Below are positions 6,700-15,189 of a stretch of DNA of 64,000 nt, piece after piece. The stretch is from positions 4,185,818-4,249,817 of the forward strand of contig NZ_CP010803.1 in the NCBI RefSeq assembly GCF_000960975.1. The letters are read 5' to 3'. Both the position numbers and the translations under genes were made by a program. A model generated the notes under the pieces. The model was not told where the DNA came from and did not search any database. It saw nothing but the letters and a program-made list of their open reading frames with translations. Every line of letters begins with the position of its first letter. The first letter of the stretch is position 1. The stretch is from Martelella endophytica. GTDB taxonomy: Bacteria > Pseudomonadota > Alphaproteobacteria > Rhizobiales > Rhizobiaceae.

Positions 6700-8172
6700 C
6701 TACCCCATCAACATCGTGTCATTCGCCGCGCCCGTAGGATCGATCTTCGGCAGGAACAGAGCCGCGACGAAGACGGCGGCGAGCGCGGCGATCATGTAAC
6801 CGACGCTGGTGGTGAAGCCGGCAACATAGGCATCCGCGGTCGCCTCGCTCGCCGCCTTTTCTGCGGTAATGGTGGCGAAGAACAGCTGGCTGGCAATCGC
6901 GATACCGAGCGCGCTACCGGCCTGCTGGATCGCCTGCAGGGCACCGGAGGCCGAGCCGGCGTCAGGCCCGGAAACCACCGACAGGACCGTCTGGAACAGT
7001 GGCGAGGATGTCATGCCGAGCGCGAAACCGCAGATGAACAGCGGCGGCGCGAAGGCCAGGATATGGATGCCGGCATCGGCGCCGCGCACCACGAAAAACA
7101 GCAGCACATAGCCGCATGCCATCGCCGCTGACGCCCCGAGGATGCGTTGCTTCAGGAAACGGTCGGAAAGCCGGCTGTTGGTGAAGGCGGAGAGAAAGGC
7201 GCCGAGCGGGAACGGAATGGTGGAAAGCCCGGCTTCCAGTGCCGTAAAACCGAACCCCTGCTGCAGGAATATCGCAAACGTCATGAACAGGCCGGCCGGC
7301 GTCGAGAAGAACATCATCGCGATGAAACCGCCGAGCATGTAGGTGTTGTTGCGCATCAGCGACACCGGCAGGAGCTGCGGCGCGCCCAGCCGGTCCTGCC
7401 GCCGCTCGTGCAGATAAAAGCCGATGAAGGCCGGGATCGAGAGCACCATCATCGCGATGCACCAGAGCGGCCAGCCGAAGCCGCGCCCCTCGACCAGTGG
7501 AAAGATCAGCAGCAGGAAGGCGGCGGCGATGATTGCCACGCCTGTGACGTCAAGCCGCGCCTTGTCATCTGCAGGAACATCCGGAATCAGGATCCGGCCG
7601 GCGATGACGGCGGCGATGCCGACCGGCACGTTGATGTAGAAGATCGAGCGCCATTCAAGCCCGAAAACATCGGCAGCGACCAGCCATCCGCCGATCAGCG
7701 GCCCGCTGACGATGGCGATGCCGCTGGTGATGCCGAACATCGAAAAGGCGCTGGAGCGCTCCTTGGACACGAACATGTCCTGTACCAGGGCCAGCACCTG
7801 CGGCGCCATGATCGCCGCGCCCAGGCCCTGGCAGAGCCGGGCAACGACAAGAAAGTCGATGTTCGGCGCCGCACCTGAGCAAGCGGAGGCGAGCGTGAAG
7901 AAGGCGACGCCGAAGAGAAACATCCGCTTGCGGCCGAGGATGTCGCCGATCCGGCCGCACGGCATCAGCGCCAGCGCGAACACCAGCACATAGCCGGCCA
8001 CGACCCATTCGATGGCGCTGTTCTCGGCGTTGAGATCCTTCTGGATCGATGGCAGCGCCACGTTGACGATGGTGGCGTCGAGCAGGTTCATGAAGGTGGC
8101 CGCAATCAGCACGAACATCGCCAGCCAGCGGCCGGGATAGCCTCCTTCCCTCTCCAGAGCGGCGTCGGTCAT
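6700..8172 (-). CDS. DHA2-family MFS multidrug exporter, paralogue of the 4469-5938 gene
   Basis: A 490-residue 14-helix MFS exporter. It shares the same layout as the neighbouring exporter: 'FMNLLDATIVNVALPSIQ' in helix 1, motif A 'GRIGDILGRKRMF', 'SGPLIGGWLV' in helix 5, and a central 'FPLVEGRGFGWP' stretch matching 'FPLVEGRSFGWP' in the other copy. The two are clearly related but diverged, so this is an old tandem duplication rather than a recent one. The ATG at 8172 starts the family-typical N-terminus. The tetR gene lies 145 bp downstream on the same strand. Substrate is unknown. Confidence 0.92.
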   Translation of the reverse strand: MTDAALEREGGYPGRWLAMFVLIAATFMNLLDATIVNVALPSIQKDLNAENSAIEWVVAGYVLVFALALMPCGRIGDILGRKRMFLFGVAFFTLASACSGAAPNIDFLVVARLCQGLGAAIMAPQVLALVQDMFVSKERSSAFSMFGITSGIAIVSGPLIGGWLVAADVFGLEWRSIFYINVPVGIAAVIAGRILIPDVPADDKARLDVTGVAIIAAAFLLLIFPLVEGRGFGWPLWCIAMMVLSIPAFIGFYLHERRQDRLGAPQLLPVSLMRNNTYMLGGFIAMMFFSTPAGLFMTFAIFLQQGFGFTALEAGLSTIPFPLGAFLSAFTNSRLSDRFLKQRILGASAAMACGYVLLFFVVRGADAGIHILAFAPPLFICGFALGMTSSPLFQTVLSVVSGPDAGSASGALQAIQQAGSALGIAIASQLFFATITAEKAASEATADAYVAGFTTSVGYMIAALAAVFVAALFLPKIDPTGAANDTMLMG

Positions 8173-8256
8173 GCAGTCCCCCGAATGTGTTGCTGACCAT
8201 CCATTGCCGCTGCAGGAAAGCCTGTCAATCCGGCTGCCGCCTTCATATCTCAGGTC

Positions 8257-9171
8257 TCAGGCCAGGAGGAGCGTGAGGACGCCGCAGACGACGAGGACGC
8301 AGCCGATCACTTCGGCGCCCGTCATCCTCTCCTTGAACACCAGCACCGCGGTCGCGAAGGTGAACAGCATCTCGACCTGCCCCACGGCCTTGACGATCGA
8401 GGCCTGCTGCAGCGTCATTGCCGTGAACCAGCCGAACGAGGCGGTGGCGCCGACGAAGCCGACGACAAGCGCCGGGCGCCACGCCCGCGCGACCTTCACC
8501 AGTTCGCCACGGTCGAAGGCGAGCATCCAGGCCGTCATCGCCACCGTCTGCATGAAGATCACAATGAGCAGCGTGAACGCCGCCTGCATGACGCTGTCGG
8601 GCGCGGGAAGGCTCGGCGCAAGCGAGAGCGAGGCCTGCCGGTAGGAGATCGCCGAAAGCGCGAACAGCGTGCCCGAGGCGATGCCGATCAGAGCCGTCCG
8701 GGTCGTCAGACCCAGGATCAGCCGTTTCAGGCCGACCTCATTGCGCGACAGCGAAATCAGGATCACGCCGGCGATGGAAATGAGGATCGCGGCGACAGCG
8801 GCAAACGAGATCGTCGCCCCGAAGAACAGAAAGGCGAGGATCGCCGCCTGCGCCGGTTCGGTGCGGGAATAGGCGGTGCCAACCGCGAAGTTGCGAAAGG
8901 AGAACAGGTAGACGAGCAGAAAGGTCGCGGCGATCTGGCCTGCCGCGCCGATCGCCGCCCAGATGGCGAATTCGCCGTTTGCGGCCGGCACCGGACGTTC
9001 GAAGCCGGCAGCAAGGATGCCGAAATAGAGGGCCGCGAAGGGCAGTCCGAAGCCGAAGCGGGTGAAGGTTGAGCCGAGCGTGCCCATCCGCCCCTTCAGA
9101 TATTTCTGCAGCATCGAGCGCATGTTCTGCAGGAATGCGGCGGCAAAGGTAATGCCGATCCAGAGTTCCAT
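8257..9171 (-). CDS. EamA/DMT-family permease
   Basis: A 304-residue inner-membrane protein with about ten hydrophobic segments in two repeated halves, as in the drug/metabolite transporter superfamily. An EamA-like C-terminal half ends in 'EVIGCVLVVCGVLTLLLA'. The ATG at 9171 is chosen because the hydrophobic family-like sequence starts there (MELWIGITFAAAF); the frame stays open upstream but encodes a non-conserved, proline- and arginine-rich stretch. It lies just upstream of the second DHA2 exporter on the same strand (84 bp), possibly in one transcript. Substrate is unknown; such proteins export metabolites or amino acids. Confidence 0.82.
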   Translation of the reverse strand: MELWIGITFAAAFLQNMRSMLQKYLKGRMGTLGSTFTRFGFGLPFAALYFGILAAGFERPVPAANGEFAIWAAIGAAGQIAATFLLVYLFSFRNFAVGTAYSRTEPAQAAILAFLFFGATISFAAVAAILISIAGVILISLSRNEVGLKRLILGLTTRTALIGIASGTLFALSAISYRQASLSLAPSLPAPDSVMQAAFTLLIVIFMQTVAMTAWMLAFDRGELVKVARAWRPALVVGFVGATASFGWFTAMTLQQASIVKAVGQVEMLFTFATAVLVFKERMTGAEVIGCVLVVCGVLTLLLA

Positions 9172-9229
9172 GAAATGTGACCTTGTATGAGAGCCTGTCA
9201 GCGGCCGGAACGCCGCGGGATGGGAGGGA

Positions 9230-9346
9230 TCAGGCTCTGGGAAGTCGCCCGCAGGCGGTCTTGCAGAAGGTCGCGAAGAAGCGGGCCGGCAGGCGCTTGC
9301 GGTCCTGCAGGATAACGGCACGGTTCGAGCTCATTCCCGTTCTCAT
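9230..9346 (-). CDS. Candidate 38-residue basic small protein
   Basis: A short open frame with ATG at 9346 (an inner ATG at 9334) in the 270-bp divergent gap between the EamA permease and the HAD phosphatase. The product is rich in Arg and Lys and contains a Phe-Phe pair and two Cys. GGAAA lies a few bases upstream of the ATG. I do not recognise it. It could equally be chance in high-GC DNA; conservation in related genomes would decide. Confidence 0.25.
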   Translation of the reverse strand: MRTGMSSNRAVILQDRKRLPARFFATFCKTACGRLPRA

Positions 9347-9441
9347 GATTTCCGCTTACCATGTTCCAAGGCGCGCCGGAAGCGCGCCCGCATGACGAAA
9401 GGCAGTTTCCTTCGCCGGCCGGCTCTGCCATAAGTCAGGCA

Positions 9442-10155
9442 ATGACCAAGCCGATGACACACCCCGTAGCCGCCGATTTCGAAACCATCCACGACTGGGT
9501 CTTCGACCTCGACAACACGCTCTATCCGCATGACATCAACCTGTTCGCGCAGGTCGACCGCAATATGACCGCCTATGTCGCCGAACTCCTGTCGCTGCCG
9601 GCAGACGAGGCCCGCATCCTGCAAAAGCAGTACTATCGCGACCACGGCACGACGCTGCAGGGGCTGATGCTGAACCACGAGGTCGACCCGGACGACTTCC
9701 TCGAAAAGGCGCATGCGATCGACTACTCGATGCTTGTGCCCAATCCGGCGCTTGGCGATGCCATCAAGGCGCTGCCCGGCCGCAAGTTCATCTTTACCAA
9801 CGGTTCGGTCCCGCACGCCGAGAAGGTCTCTCGCGCGCTCGGTATTTTCGACCACTTCGACGATATCTTCGACATCGTTGCCGCCGGCTATACGCCCAAG
9901 CCTGCCGCCGATGCCTATAGCCGCTTCCTCGAACGCTCCGGTGTCGACACCGCCCACGCCGCCATGTTCGAGGACCTGCCGCGCAACCTCGTCCAGCCGA
10001 AGGCGCTCGGCATGAAGACGGTGCTGATCGTGCCGCGCAATCTCGAATACGGCTTCACCGAGACATTCGAAAGGCTCGGAACGGAGACGGCGCATGTCGA
10101 TTATGTCACGGAAGACCTTGCGGGCTTCATCGCCGCAATTCTGCCGCAAGTATAA
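9442..10155 (+). CDS. HAD-family pyrimidine 5'-nucleotidase-like phosphatase
   Basis: A 237-residue haloacid-dehalogenase hydrolase of the SDT1/pyrimidine 5'-nucleotidase type, which dephosphorylates UMP/CMP-like nucleotides in the cytoplasm. HAD motif I is 'VFDLDNTLYP' near residue 20, where the first Asp is the nucleophile. Motif II is 'FTNGS', the Lys of motif III is in 'AGYTPKP', and motif IV is near 'FEDLPRNL'. The ATG at 9442 is preceded by AGTCAGG; a second ATG at 9454 is also possible. The frame is open to 9361, but the extra residues look non-coding. It precedes the EF-hand gene. Confidence 0.85.
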   Translation: MTKPMTHPVAADFETIHDWVFDLDNTLYPHDINLFAQVDRNMTAYVAELLSLPADEARILQKQYYRDHGTTLQGLMLNHEVDPDDFLEKAHAIDYSMLVPNPALGDAIKALPGRKFIFTNGSVPHAEKVSRALGIFDHFDDIFDIVAAGYTPKPAADAYSRFLERSGVDTAHAAMFEDLPRNLVQPKALGMKTVLIVPRNLEYGFTETFERLGTETAHVDYVTEDLAGFIAAILPQV

Positions 10156-10182
10156 ACCCGAGATGAATTACCAATAATTCAG

Positions 10183-10232
10183 CTTACCTTTCCGATAATT
10201 AAGTCGTTTCCGCGACGTTACAGGCTTACCTT
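10183..10232 (+). repeat. Two CTTACCTT direct repeats 42 bp apart upstream of the EF-hand gene
   Basis: CTTACCTT occurs at 10183-10190 and 10225-10232, a 42-bp period, close to four helical turns, within an AT-rich patch. The distal copy ends 35 bp before the EF-hand ATG. The spacing would put two regulator sites on the same DNA face. No regulator can be named. Confidence 0.35.
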
Positions 10233-10267
10233 GAGATGGTCACAACAGCCAATCGAGGAATTTAGCC

Positions 10268-10975
10268 ATGTTCGGGAAGAGACTGACTACCACGGCACTC
10301 GTCGCCACCTTCGCTCTCGGCGCAACCGCGCTGCCGAGTCTCGCACGCAACGGCGACGGCGACGGCCCGATGGGCCCCGCCCGTGCGGACCGCGGCTTCA
10401 TCTACCTGCTGAAGACGTCCGACGCCAACAAGGACGGCAAGATCACCAAGGATGAGGTCGTCGCGTTCCAGAACGGGCGCTTCGAGGAAATCGACGCCGA
10501 CAGCGACGGCGTCATCACGCCCGGCGAATTCGAAACCTTCCACAAGGCCCGTATGGAAGCCTTTATGGAGGCGAACCCGCGCCCGCAAGGTCAGGCCGGC
10601 CCGCAGGGCAAGATGGCCGCCAACGGCGACGGCCCGGCCAAGCCCGGTCCGAACGGCAGGATGGCCGATGCTGACGGCCCCGGCGGCCCGAACGCTCCCG
10701 GCAAGCCCCACCGTATGGCGATGAATGGCGACGGCCATCACGGCTGGAACCGCGACATGCACCGCGCCGGCTGGAACGATCACCACCGCAACTGGGGCAA
10801 GCCGCAGCGCGGTGGCATGGAGCGCATCTTCTTCGTACGCGCCGACACCGACAAGAGCGGACAGGTGAGCGCTGCGGAATTCCAGGCCGTGGCCGACAAG
10901 ATGTTCACGCGGATGGACACCAACAGCGACATGGTGATCACCGTCGACGACCTGCCGAACATGCCGATGCAATAA
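10268..10975 (+). CDS. Secreted EF-hand calcium-binding protein
   Basis: A 235-residue exported protein with four EF-hand-type loops and a low-complexity middle. A signal peptide covers about residues 1-27. Loops sit at about 52-63 (DANKDGKITKDE), 76-87 (DADSDGVITPGE), 193-204 (DTDKSGQVSAAE) and 217-228 (DTNSDMVITVDD). The fourth has Met where loop position 6 is normally Gly, so its calcium binding may be weakened. Residues 104-180 are rich in Gly, Pro, His and Asn, with repeated 'NGDG'. CGAGGAA precedes the ATG. It is monocistronic, with its own terminator. A calcium-binding or metal-sensing envelope role is inferred; the true function is unknown. Confidence 0.85.
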   Translation: MFGKRLTTTALVATFALGATALPSLARNGDGDGPMGPARADRGFIYLLKTSDANKDGKITKDEVVAFQNGRFEEIDADSDGVITPGEFETFHKARMEAFMEANPRPQGQAGPQGKMAANGDGPAKPGPNGRMADADGPGGPNAPGKPHRMAMNGDGHHGWNRDMHRAGWNDHHRNWGKPQRGGMERIFFVRADTDKSGQVSAAEFQAVADKMFTRMDTNSDMVITVDDLPNMPMQ

Positions 10976-11060
10976 CAACCGCCTCCGCAACCCGCGGAAG
11001 CAGCACTTCAGACCGTCTCCTTCGGTCCATGCCGGCGCCTGACATTTGCCAGACGCCGCA

Positions 11061-11092
11061 ACGCCCCCGCCTCTCGCGGGGGCGTTTGTTTG
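11061..11092 (+). terminator. Intrinsic terminator after the EF-hand gene
   Basis: A perfect 10-bp stem ACGCCCCCGC / GCGGGGGCGT (11061-11070 and 11076-11085) with a 5-nt loop is followed by a T-rich tail (TTGTTTGT). It lies 86 bp after the stop. Confidence 0.8.
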
Positions 11093-11114
11093 TCCCCTCG
11101 TCCGCTGCCAGAGA

Positions 11115-11143
11115 TTGACGACGTCCCAAGCCTCCCTTAGAGC
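11115..11143 (+). promoter_or_regulatory. Candidate sigma-70 promoter of dapD
   Basis: TTGACG (11115-11120) and TAGAGC (11138-11143) are spaced by 17 nt, about 64 nt before the dapD ATG and just after the preceding terminator. The -35 is strong and the -10 moderate, as is common in rhizobial housekeeping promoters. Confidence 0.5.
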
Positions 11144-11206
11144 AGGTTTCCGAGGCTTTCAGCCACGGATGACGACCGCGCGCCCGGCGCGACAGGCAAA
11201 GGACAG

Positions 11207-12061
11207 ATGATGACCGATCTCACTTCCCTCGAGCAAACCATCGAAACCGCTTTCGAAAACCGCGGCGAGATCTCGATTTCCACCACTGGCGAGATCCGGG
11301 AGGCGGTCGAGGAATCATTGAACCTGCTTGATTCCGGCAAGGCGCGTGTCGCCGAAAAGCAGGAGAGCGGCGCGTGGAAGGTCAATCAGTGGCTGAAGAA
11401 GGCGGTGCTGCTTTCCTTCCGCCTGAACGACATGGAAGTCGTCAAGGGCGGCCCCGGCGATGCGACCTGGTGGGACAAGGTGCCGTCCAAGTTCGCCGGC
11501 TGGGGTGACAACCAGTTCCGCGCCGCCGGCTTCCGCGCCGTTCCCAACGCGGTTGTTCGCCGCTCGGCCTATGTTGCGCCCGGCGTGGTACTGATGCCCT
11601 CCTTCGTCAATCTCGGCGCCTATGTCGACGAAGGCACGATGGTCGATACCTGGGCGACGGTCGGCTCCTGCGCCCAGATCGGCAAGAATGTGCACCTTTC
11701 CGGCGGTGTCGGCATCGGCGGCGTTCTAGAGCCGATGCAGGCCGGCCCGACGATCATCGAGGACAATTGCTTCATCGGCGCGCGTTCGGAAGTCGTCGAG
11801 GGCTGCATCGTGCGCGAAGGCTCGGTGCTTGGCATGGGCGTCTTCATCGGCAAGTCGACCAAGATTGTCGACCGCGCCACCGGTGAGATCACCTTTGGCG
11901 AAGTGCCGCCCTATTCGGTCGTCGTCGCCGGCTCGCTGCCTGCGGCCAAGCCGATGGGCAATGGCCAGCCCGGCCCCGGCCTCTACTGCGCCGTCATCGT
12001 CAAGCGCGTCGATGAAAAGACCCGCTCCAAGACCGGCATCAACGAGCTGCTGCGCGACTGA
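11207..12061 (+). CDS. dapD: 2,3,4,5-tetrahydropyridine-2,6-dicarboxylate N-succinyltransferase
   Basis: Transfers succinyl from succinyl-CoA to tetrahydrodipicolinate in the succinylase branch of lysine and diaminopimelate synthesis. At 284 residues it matches the family. A helical N-terminal domain is followed from about residue 100 by left-handed beta-helix hexapeptide repeats (for example '[21 protein letters not shown]', '[19 protein letters not shown]'). AAAGGAC lies before the ATG pair at 11207/11210; either could be the start. dapE follows after 38 bp, so the pathway's first and third succinylase-branch enzymes are clustered. Confidence 0.96.
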   Translation: MMTDLTSLEQTIETAFENRGEISISTTGEIREAVEESLNLLDSGKARVAEKQESGAWKVNQWLKKAVLLSFRLNDMEVVKGGPGDATWWDKVPSKFAGWGDNQFRAAGFRAVPNAVVRRSAYVAPGVVLMPSFVNLGAYVDEGTMVDTWATVGSCAQIGKNVHLSGGVGIGGVLEPMQAGPTIIEDNCFIGARSEVVEGCIVREGSVLGMGVFIGKSTKIVDRATGEITFGEVPPYSVVVAGSLPAAKPMGNGQPGPGLYCAVIVKRVDEKTRSKTGINELLRD

Positions 12062-12099
12062 CATCTCGTATTTCCGGCCACAAAGCCCAGATTAAGCCC

Positions 12100-13296
12100 A
12101 TGACCGTCTCCGATCCCGTCGAAAACCTGTCGAAGCTGATCCGCTGCCCCTCCGTGACCCCGGAGGAAGGCGGCGCGTTGACGGCGCTTGCGGGCATGCT
12201 GGAGCCGCTCGGCTTCACCGTCGAGCGGATGACGGCACGGGAGGCGGGCACGCCGGATGTCGAAAATCTTTATGCCCGGCTCGGCGCTGCAGGGCCGCAC
12301 CTGATGTTTGCCGGGCACACCGACGTCGTGCCACCGGGCGATGAGAGCGCCTGGAAGCATCCGCCTTTCGCCGCCGCGATCGATGACGGCCGCCTTTACG
12401 GGCGCGGCGCCGTCGACATGAAGGGCGGCATCGCCTGCTTCGTTGCCGCACTCGCCCGCCACGTCGAAGAGCACGGACCGCTTGCCGGTTCCGTCTCGTT
12501 TCTGATCACCGGCGACGAGGAGGGCCCGAGCATCAACGGCACCGACAAGCTGTTGCAATGGGCCCATGCACGCGGCGAGCGCTGGGATGCCGCACTCGTC
12601 GGCGAGCCGACCAATCCCGACGCGCTTGGCGACATGATCAAGGTGGGCCGGCGCGGCTCGCTTTCCGGCCGCATCACCGTGACCGGCACGCAAGGCCACG
12701 TCGCCTATCCGCACCGTGCCGACAATCCGCTGCGCGCGCTGACGGCGATGCTTTCGGCGCTGATGGCCACGCCCTTCGACGACGGCACCGACCGGTTTCC
12801 GCCGAGCAATCTCGAAGTAACCTCGGTCGATACCGGCAATCCTGCGACGAACGTCATTGCGGCTACCGCCACGGCCGTCTTCAACATCCGCTTCAACGAT
12901 CGCTGGAGCGAGGAAACGCTGAAGGCCGAAATCGCAGCACGGCTGGAACGGGCCGCGGCCGATACCGCACTGCGCCCGGGCCGCGAACCGGCGCGCTTCG
13001 CGCTTGAATGGCTCGGCCGTGTCAGCCCGGTGTTTCTCACCCGCGACGATAAGCTCGCCGGCGGGCTCAGCGATGCCATCAAGGCCGTCACCGGCCGGGA
13101 ACCGGCGCTGTCGACAACCGGCGGCACGTCGGATGCGCGGTTCATCAAGGATTACTGCCCGGTCGTCGAGTTCGGCCTTGTCGGCGAGAGCATGCACAAG
13201 GTCGACGAAAACGTGCCGGTCGCCGACCTCGAGCAACTGACGCGGATCTACCGCGCCTTCATCGAAAGGTGGTTTGCCATTGCCGTCGCCCGGTGA
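12100..13296 (+). CDS. dapE: Succinyl-diaminopimelate desuccinylase
   Basis: A 398-residue di-zinc M20-family hydrolase that removes succinate from N-succinyl-LL-diaminopimelate to give LL-DAP for lysine and peptidoglycan. Metal ligands are visible: H73 and D75 in 'GHTDVVPPG', bridging D106 in 'GRGAVDMKGG', catalytic and ligand Glu in 'GDEEGPS' (140-141), and the late 'GGTSDARF' and C-terminal His regions. It follows dapD at a short distance. No good Shine-Dalgarno is seen before the ATG at 12100, so coupling to dapD is possible. Its end overlaps the next membrane-protein gene by about 17-23 nt. Confidence 0.96.
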   Translation: MTVSDPVENLSKLIRCPSVTPEEGGALTALAGMLEPLGFTVERMTAREAGTPDVENLYARLGAAGPHLMFAGHTDVVPPGDESAWKHPPFAAAIDDGRLYGRGAVDMKGGIACFVAALARHVEEHGPLAGSVSFLITGDEEGPSINGTDKLLQWAHARGERWDAALVGEPTNPDALGDMIKVGRRGSLSGRITVTGTQGHVAYPHRADNPLRALTAMLSALMATPFDDGTDRFPPSNLEVTSVDTGNPATNVIAATATAVFNIRFNDRWSEETLKAEIAARLERAAADTALRPGREPARFALEWLGRVSPVFLTRDDKLAGGLSDAIKAVTGREPALSTTGGTSDARFIKDYCPVVEFGLVGESMHKVDENVPVADLEQLTRIYRAFIERWFAIAVAR

Positions 13297-13864
13297 AGTC
13301 CTTTTCTATCTGCGCGGGCTTTGGCTCCTCTTCCGGGGCGATGCCGGCCATGCACGATATCTCGACTTCACCGAACGTGGCTTTCGCCGCTCTTTCTGGG
13401 CCTTTGCCTACAGTTTGCCGATGATGGTGATCAGCGAACTGCTGACGCTGTCGCGGCTCAGCCGCGTGCCGGTGGAGATCGACGCCACCGTGATCTTCCG
13501 TTCGGCTCTCATCCAGGGGCTGAGCTGGATGGCGCCGCTCGTCGTCATCGGCGTCGTCTGCCTGGTCTCCGGCCTGCCGCGCGCCTTCCTGAAGGTCGTC
13601 GTGGCGACCAACTGGCTGAGCCTGCCGATCAATCTCATCGCGGTGATCGCCATCTTCCTCGCAGCGACAGGGCTGGAGCCGCTTGCGAGCCTCGTTCTGA
13701 TCCTGCTGCAGGTGGTGGTGCTCGCCGCCTTCCTGTTCGAGATCCGGATCGTCTACATGCTGATGGGCGAGCGGGCGCTGCCGACGGCCGCCGCCGTCAT
13801 CGCTTCCGCGATGACCGCCCTCATCATCACCGATTTCGGCACACGCTACATCGTCGGGCTATGA
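13280..13864 (+). CDS. Conserved hypothetical inner-membrane protein downstream of dapE
   Basis: A protein of about 194 residues with roughly five hydrophobic segments (about residues 40-60, 75-105, 110-125, 130-150 and 170-190) and no catalytic motif I can name. The start is uncertain because no ATG is available. TTG at 13280 sits 7 nt after AAGGTGG and is preferred; TTG at 13274 is too close to that site. Both overlap the end of dapE, implying translational coupling in a dapD-dapE-membrane-protein operon. Function is unknown. Confidence 0.7.
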   Translation: MPSPGEVLFYLRGLWLLFRGDAGHARYLDFTERGFRRSFWAFAYSLPMMVISELLTLSRLSRVPVEIDATVIFRSALIQGLSWMAPLVVIGVVCLVSGLPRAFLKVVVATNWLSLPINLIAVIAIFLAATGLEPLASLVLILLQVVVLAAFLFEIRIVYMLMGERALPTAAAVIASAMTALIITDFGTRYIVGL

Positions 13865-13946
13865 CCGACGGGCCTTTGAAAGCCATTCCGATACTGCCAA
13901 CGATAGGCTAGTTTAGGGCATAGACTGCAGACTGGGGACGCAGGAC

Positions 13947-14414
13947 ATGAAAATCAAACTGATCGCATTGACGACGCTTCTGACGCTTGCCGGCTGCCAG
14001 GTCGGCCCGCTCGACGTGCTCTACAAGGAAGGCAGTACCCGTTCCGAACGACAGCTCGCCTACGATCAGTGCTTCATCTCGGCACTGAAGGAAGTGCCGC
14101 AGAACATGGTCACCGAGGTCACCGGCGGAGACTGGATCCCGGGTGTCGTCAGGTGCAAAACCGATTCCAACAACAACACGACCTGCGGCGAAATCGGCGG
14201 CTACGCGACCCCCATCGACAGCTACAGCTACGATACCAACAAGAAGCTGCGCGACCGCGTTATCGATCGCTGCCTCGCCGACAAGGGCTTCAGCACCATC
14301 GTGCGGCCGGTCTGCAAGACCAAGGAAGAGCGCGCCGCCTACGCCATGCTGCCGAACCAGCCCAACGCCTCGACGATCGCCTGCGTCAGCGGCCAGAGCT
14401 TCGACCCGAACTGA
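13947..14414 (+). CDS. Small cysteine-rich putative lipoprotein
   Basis: A 155-residue protein with a lipoprotein signal: basic start MKIK, a hydrophobic core, and lipobox L-A-G-C with the acylated Cys at position 17. The mature part contains several further Cys residues (in 'YDQCF', 'VRCKT', 'TTCGE', 'DRCLADKGF', 'VCKTK' and 'IACVS'), suggesting disulfides in the periplasm. The 'RCLADKGF' segment resembles small envelope lipoproteins of alphaproteobacteria. GGGGACGCAGGAC precedes the ATG. It is convergent with truA. Function is unknown. Confidence 0.75.
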   Translation: MKIKLIALTTLLTLAGCQVGPLDVLYKEGSTRSERQLAYDQCFISALKEVPQNMVTEVTGGDWIPGVVRCKTDSNNNTTCGEIGGYATPIDSYSYDTNKKLRDRVIDRCLADKGFSTIVRPVCKTKEERAAYAMLPNQPNASTIACVSGQSFDPN

Positions 14415-14436
14415 GTCTGTCTGAACGGACAGCGGC

Positions 14437-15189
14437 TCAGTCGCCGGGATAATCGACTTTCATGAAGTAGAGCCCTTCCGGCGGCGCCACGGGGCCGCAG
14501 GCGCTGCGGTCTCGCGCTTCGAGCGCCGCCGTGACGTCATCCGCCGACATCTTGCCCTCACCCGCAAGCTTCAGCGTACCGGCGAAGGAGCGGATCTGAT
14601 TGTGCAGGAAACTCTGCGCCGAAGCGCGGATCTCGATGAAATCGCCGTCTCGCGTCACATCGAGCCTATCGAGCGTGCGCACCGGCGATTTCGCCTGACA
14701 CTGGACGGAGCGAAACGTCGTGAAGTCGTGATGGCCGACGAGCCGCTGGGCTGCTTCATGCATGGCTTCGTGATCAAGCGGCTTCGGAACCCACCAGACA
14801 CGCTTGCGCAGGAGCGCGGCATGGGCCCTGCGGTTCAGGATGCGATAGAGGTAATGCCGTTTCAGCGCCGAGAACCGGGCATCGAAATCATCGGCCACCA
14901 CCGCGACGTCGACCACGGCGATCCGTTCCCTGGCGAGCCGCAGATGCGCATTCAGCGCATTCAGCAGCGTGAACGGCGTCCATTCGCGGGCAAGATCGAG
15001 GTGCACGACCTGACCTTCGGCATGGACGCCCGAATCGGTTCGTCCCGCGCCCTTGATCGTCACTTTCTCGCCGGCAATGCGAAAGGCGGCGGCTTCCAGC
15101 CCGCCCTGCACCGAACGGCCATTGTCCTGCCGCTGCCAGCCGACATAATCCGTGCCGTCATATTCGACCGTCATCCGGTAGCGTGGCAT
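14437..15189 (-). CDS. truA: tRNA pseudouridine(38-40) synthase
   Basis: Isomerises uridines 38-40 in the anticodon stem of many tRNAs. At 250 residues it has full family length. The catalytic Asp lies in '[14 protein letters not shown]' near residue 50, and the N-terminus '[21 protein letters not shown]' is typical. The start codon shares one base with the fmt stop (TGATG), so it is translationally coupled behind fmt in a def-fmt-truA operon read leftward. Confidence 0.96.
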   Translation of the reverse strand: MPRYRMTVEYDGTDYVGWQRQDNGRSVQGGLEAAAFRIAGEKVTIKGAGRTDSGVHAEGQVVHLDLAREWTPFTLLNALNAHLRLARERIAVVDVAVVADDFDARFSALKRHYLYRILNRRAHAALLRKRVWWVPKPLDHEAMHEAAQRLVGHHDFTTFRSVQCQAKSPVRTLDRLDVTRDGDFIEIRASAQSFLHNQIRSFAGTLKLAGEGKMSADDVTAALEARDRSACGPVAPPEGLYFMKVDYPGD

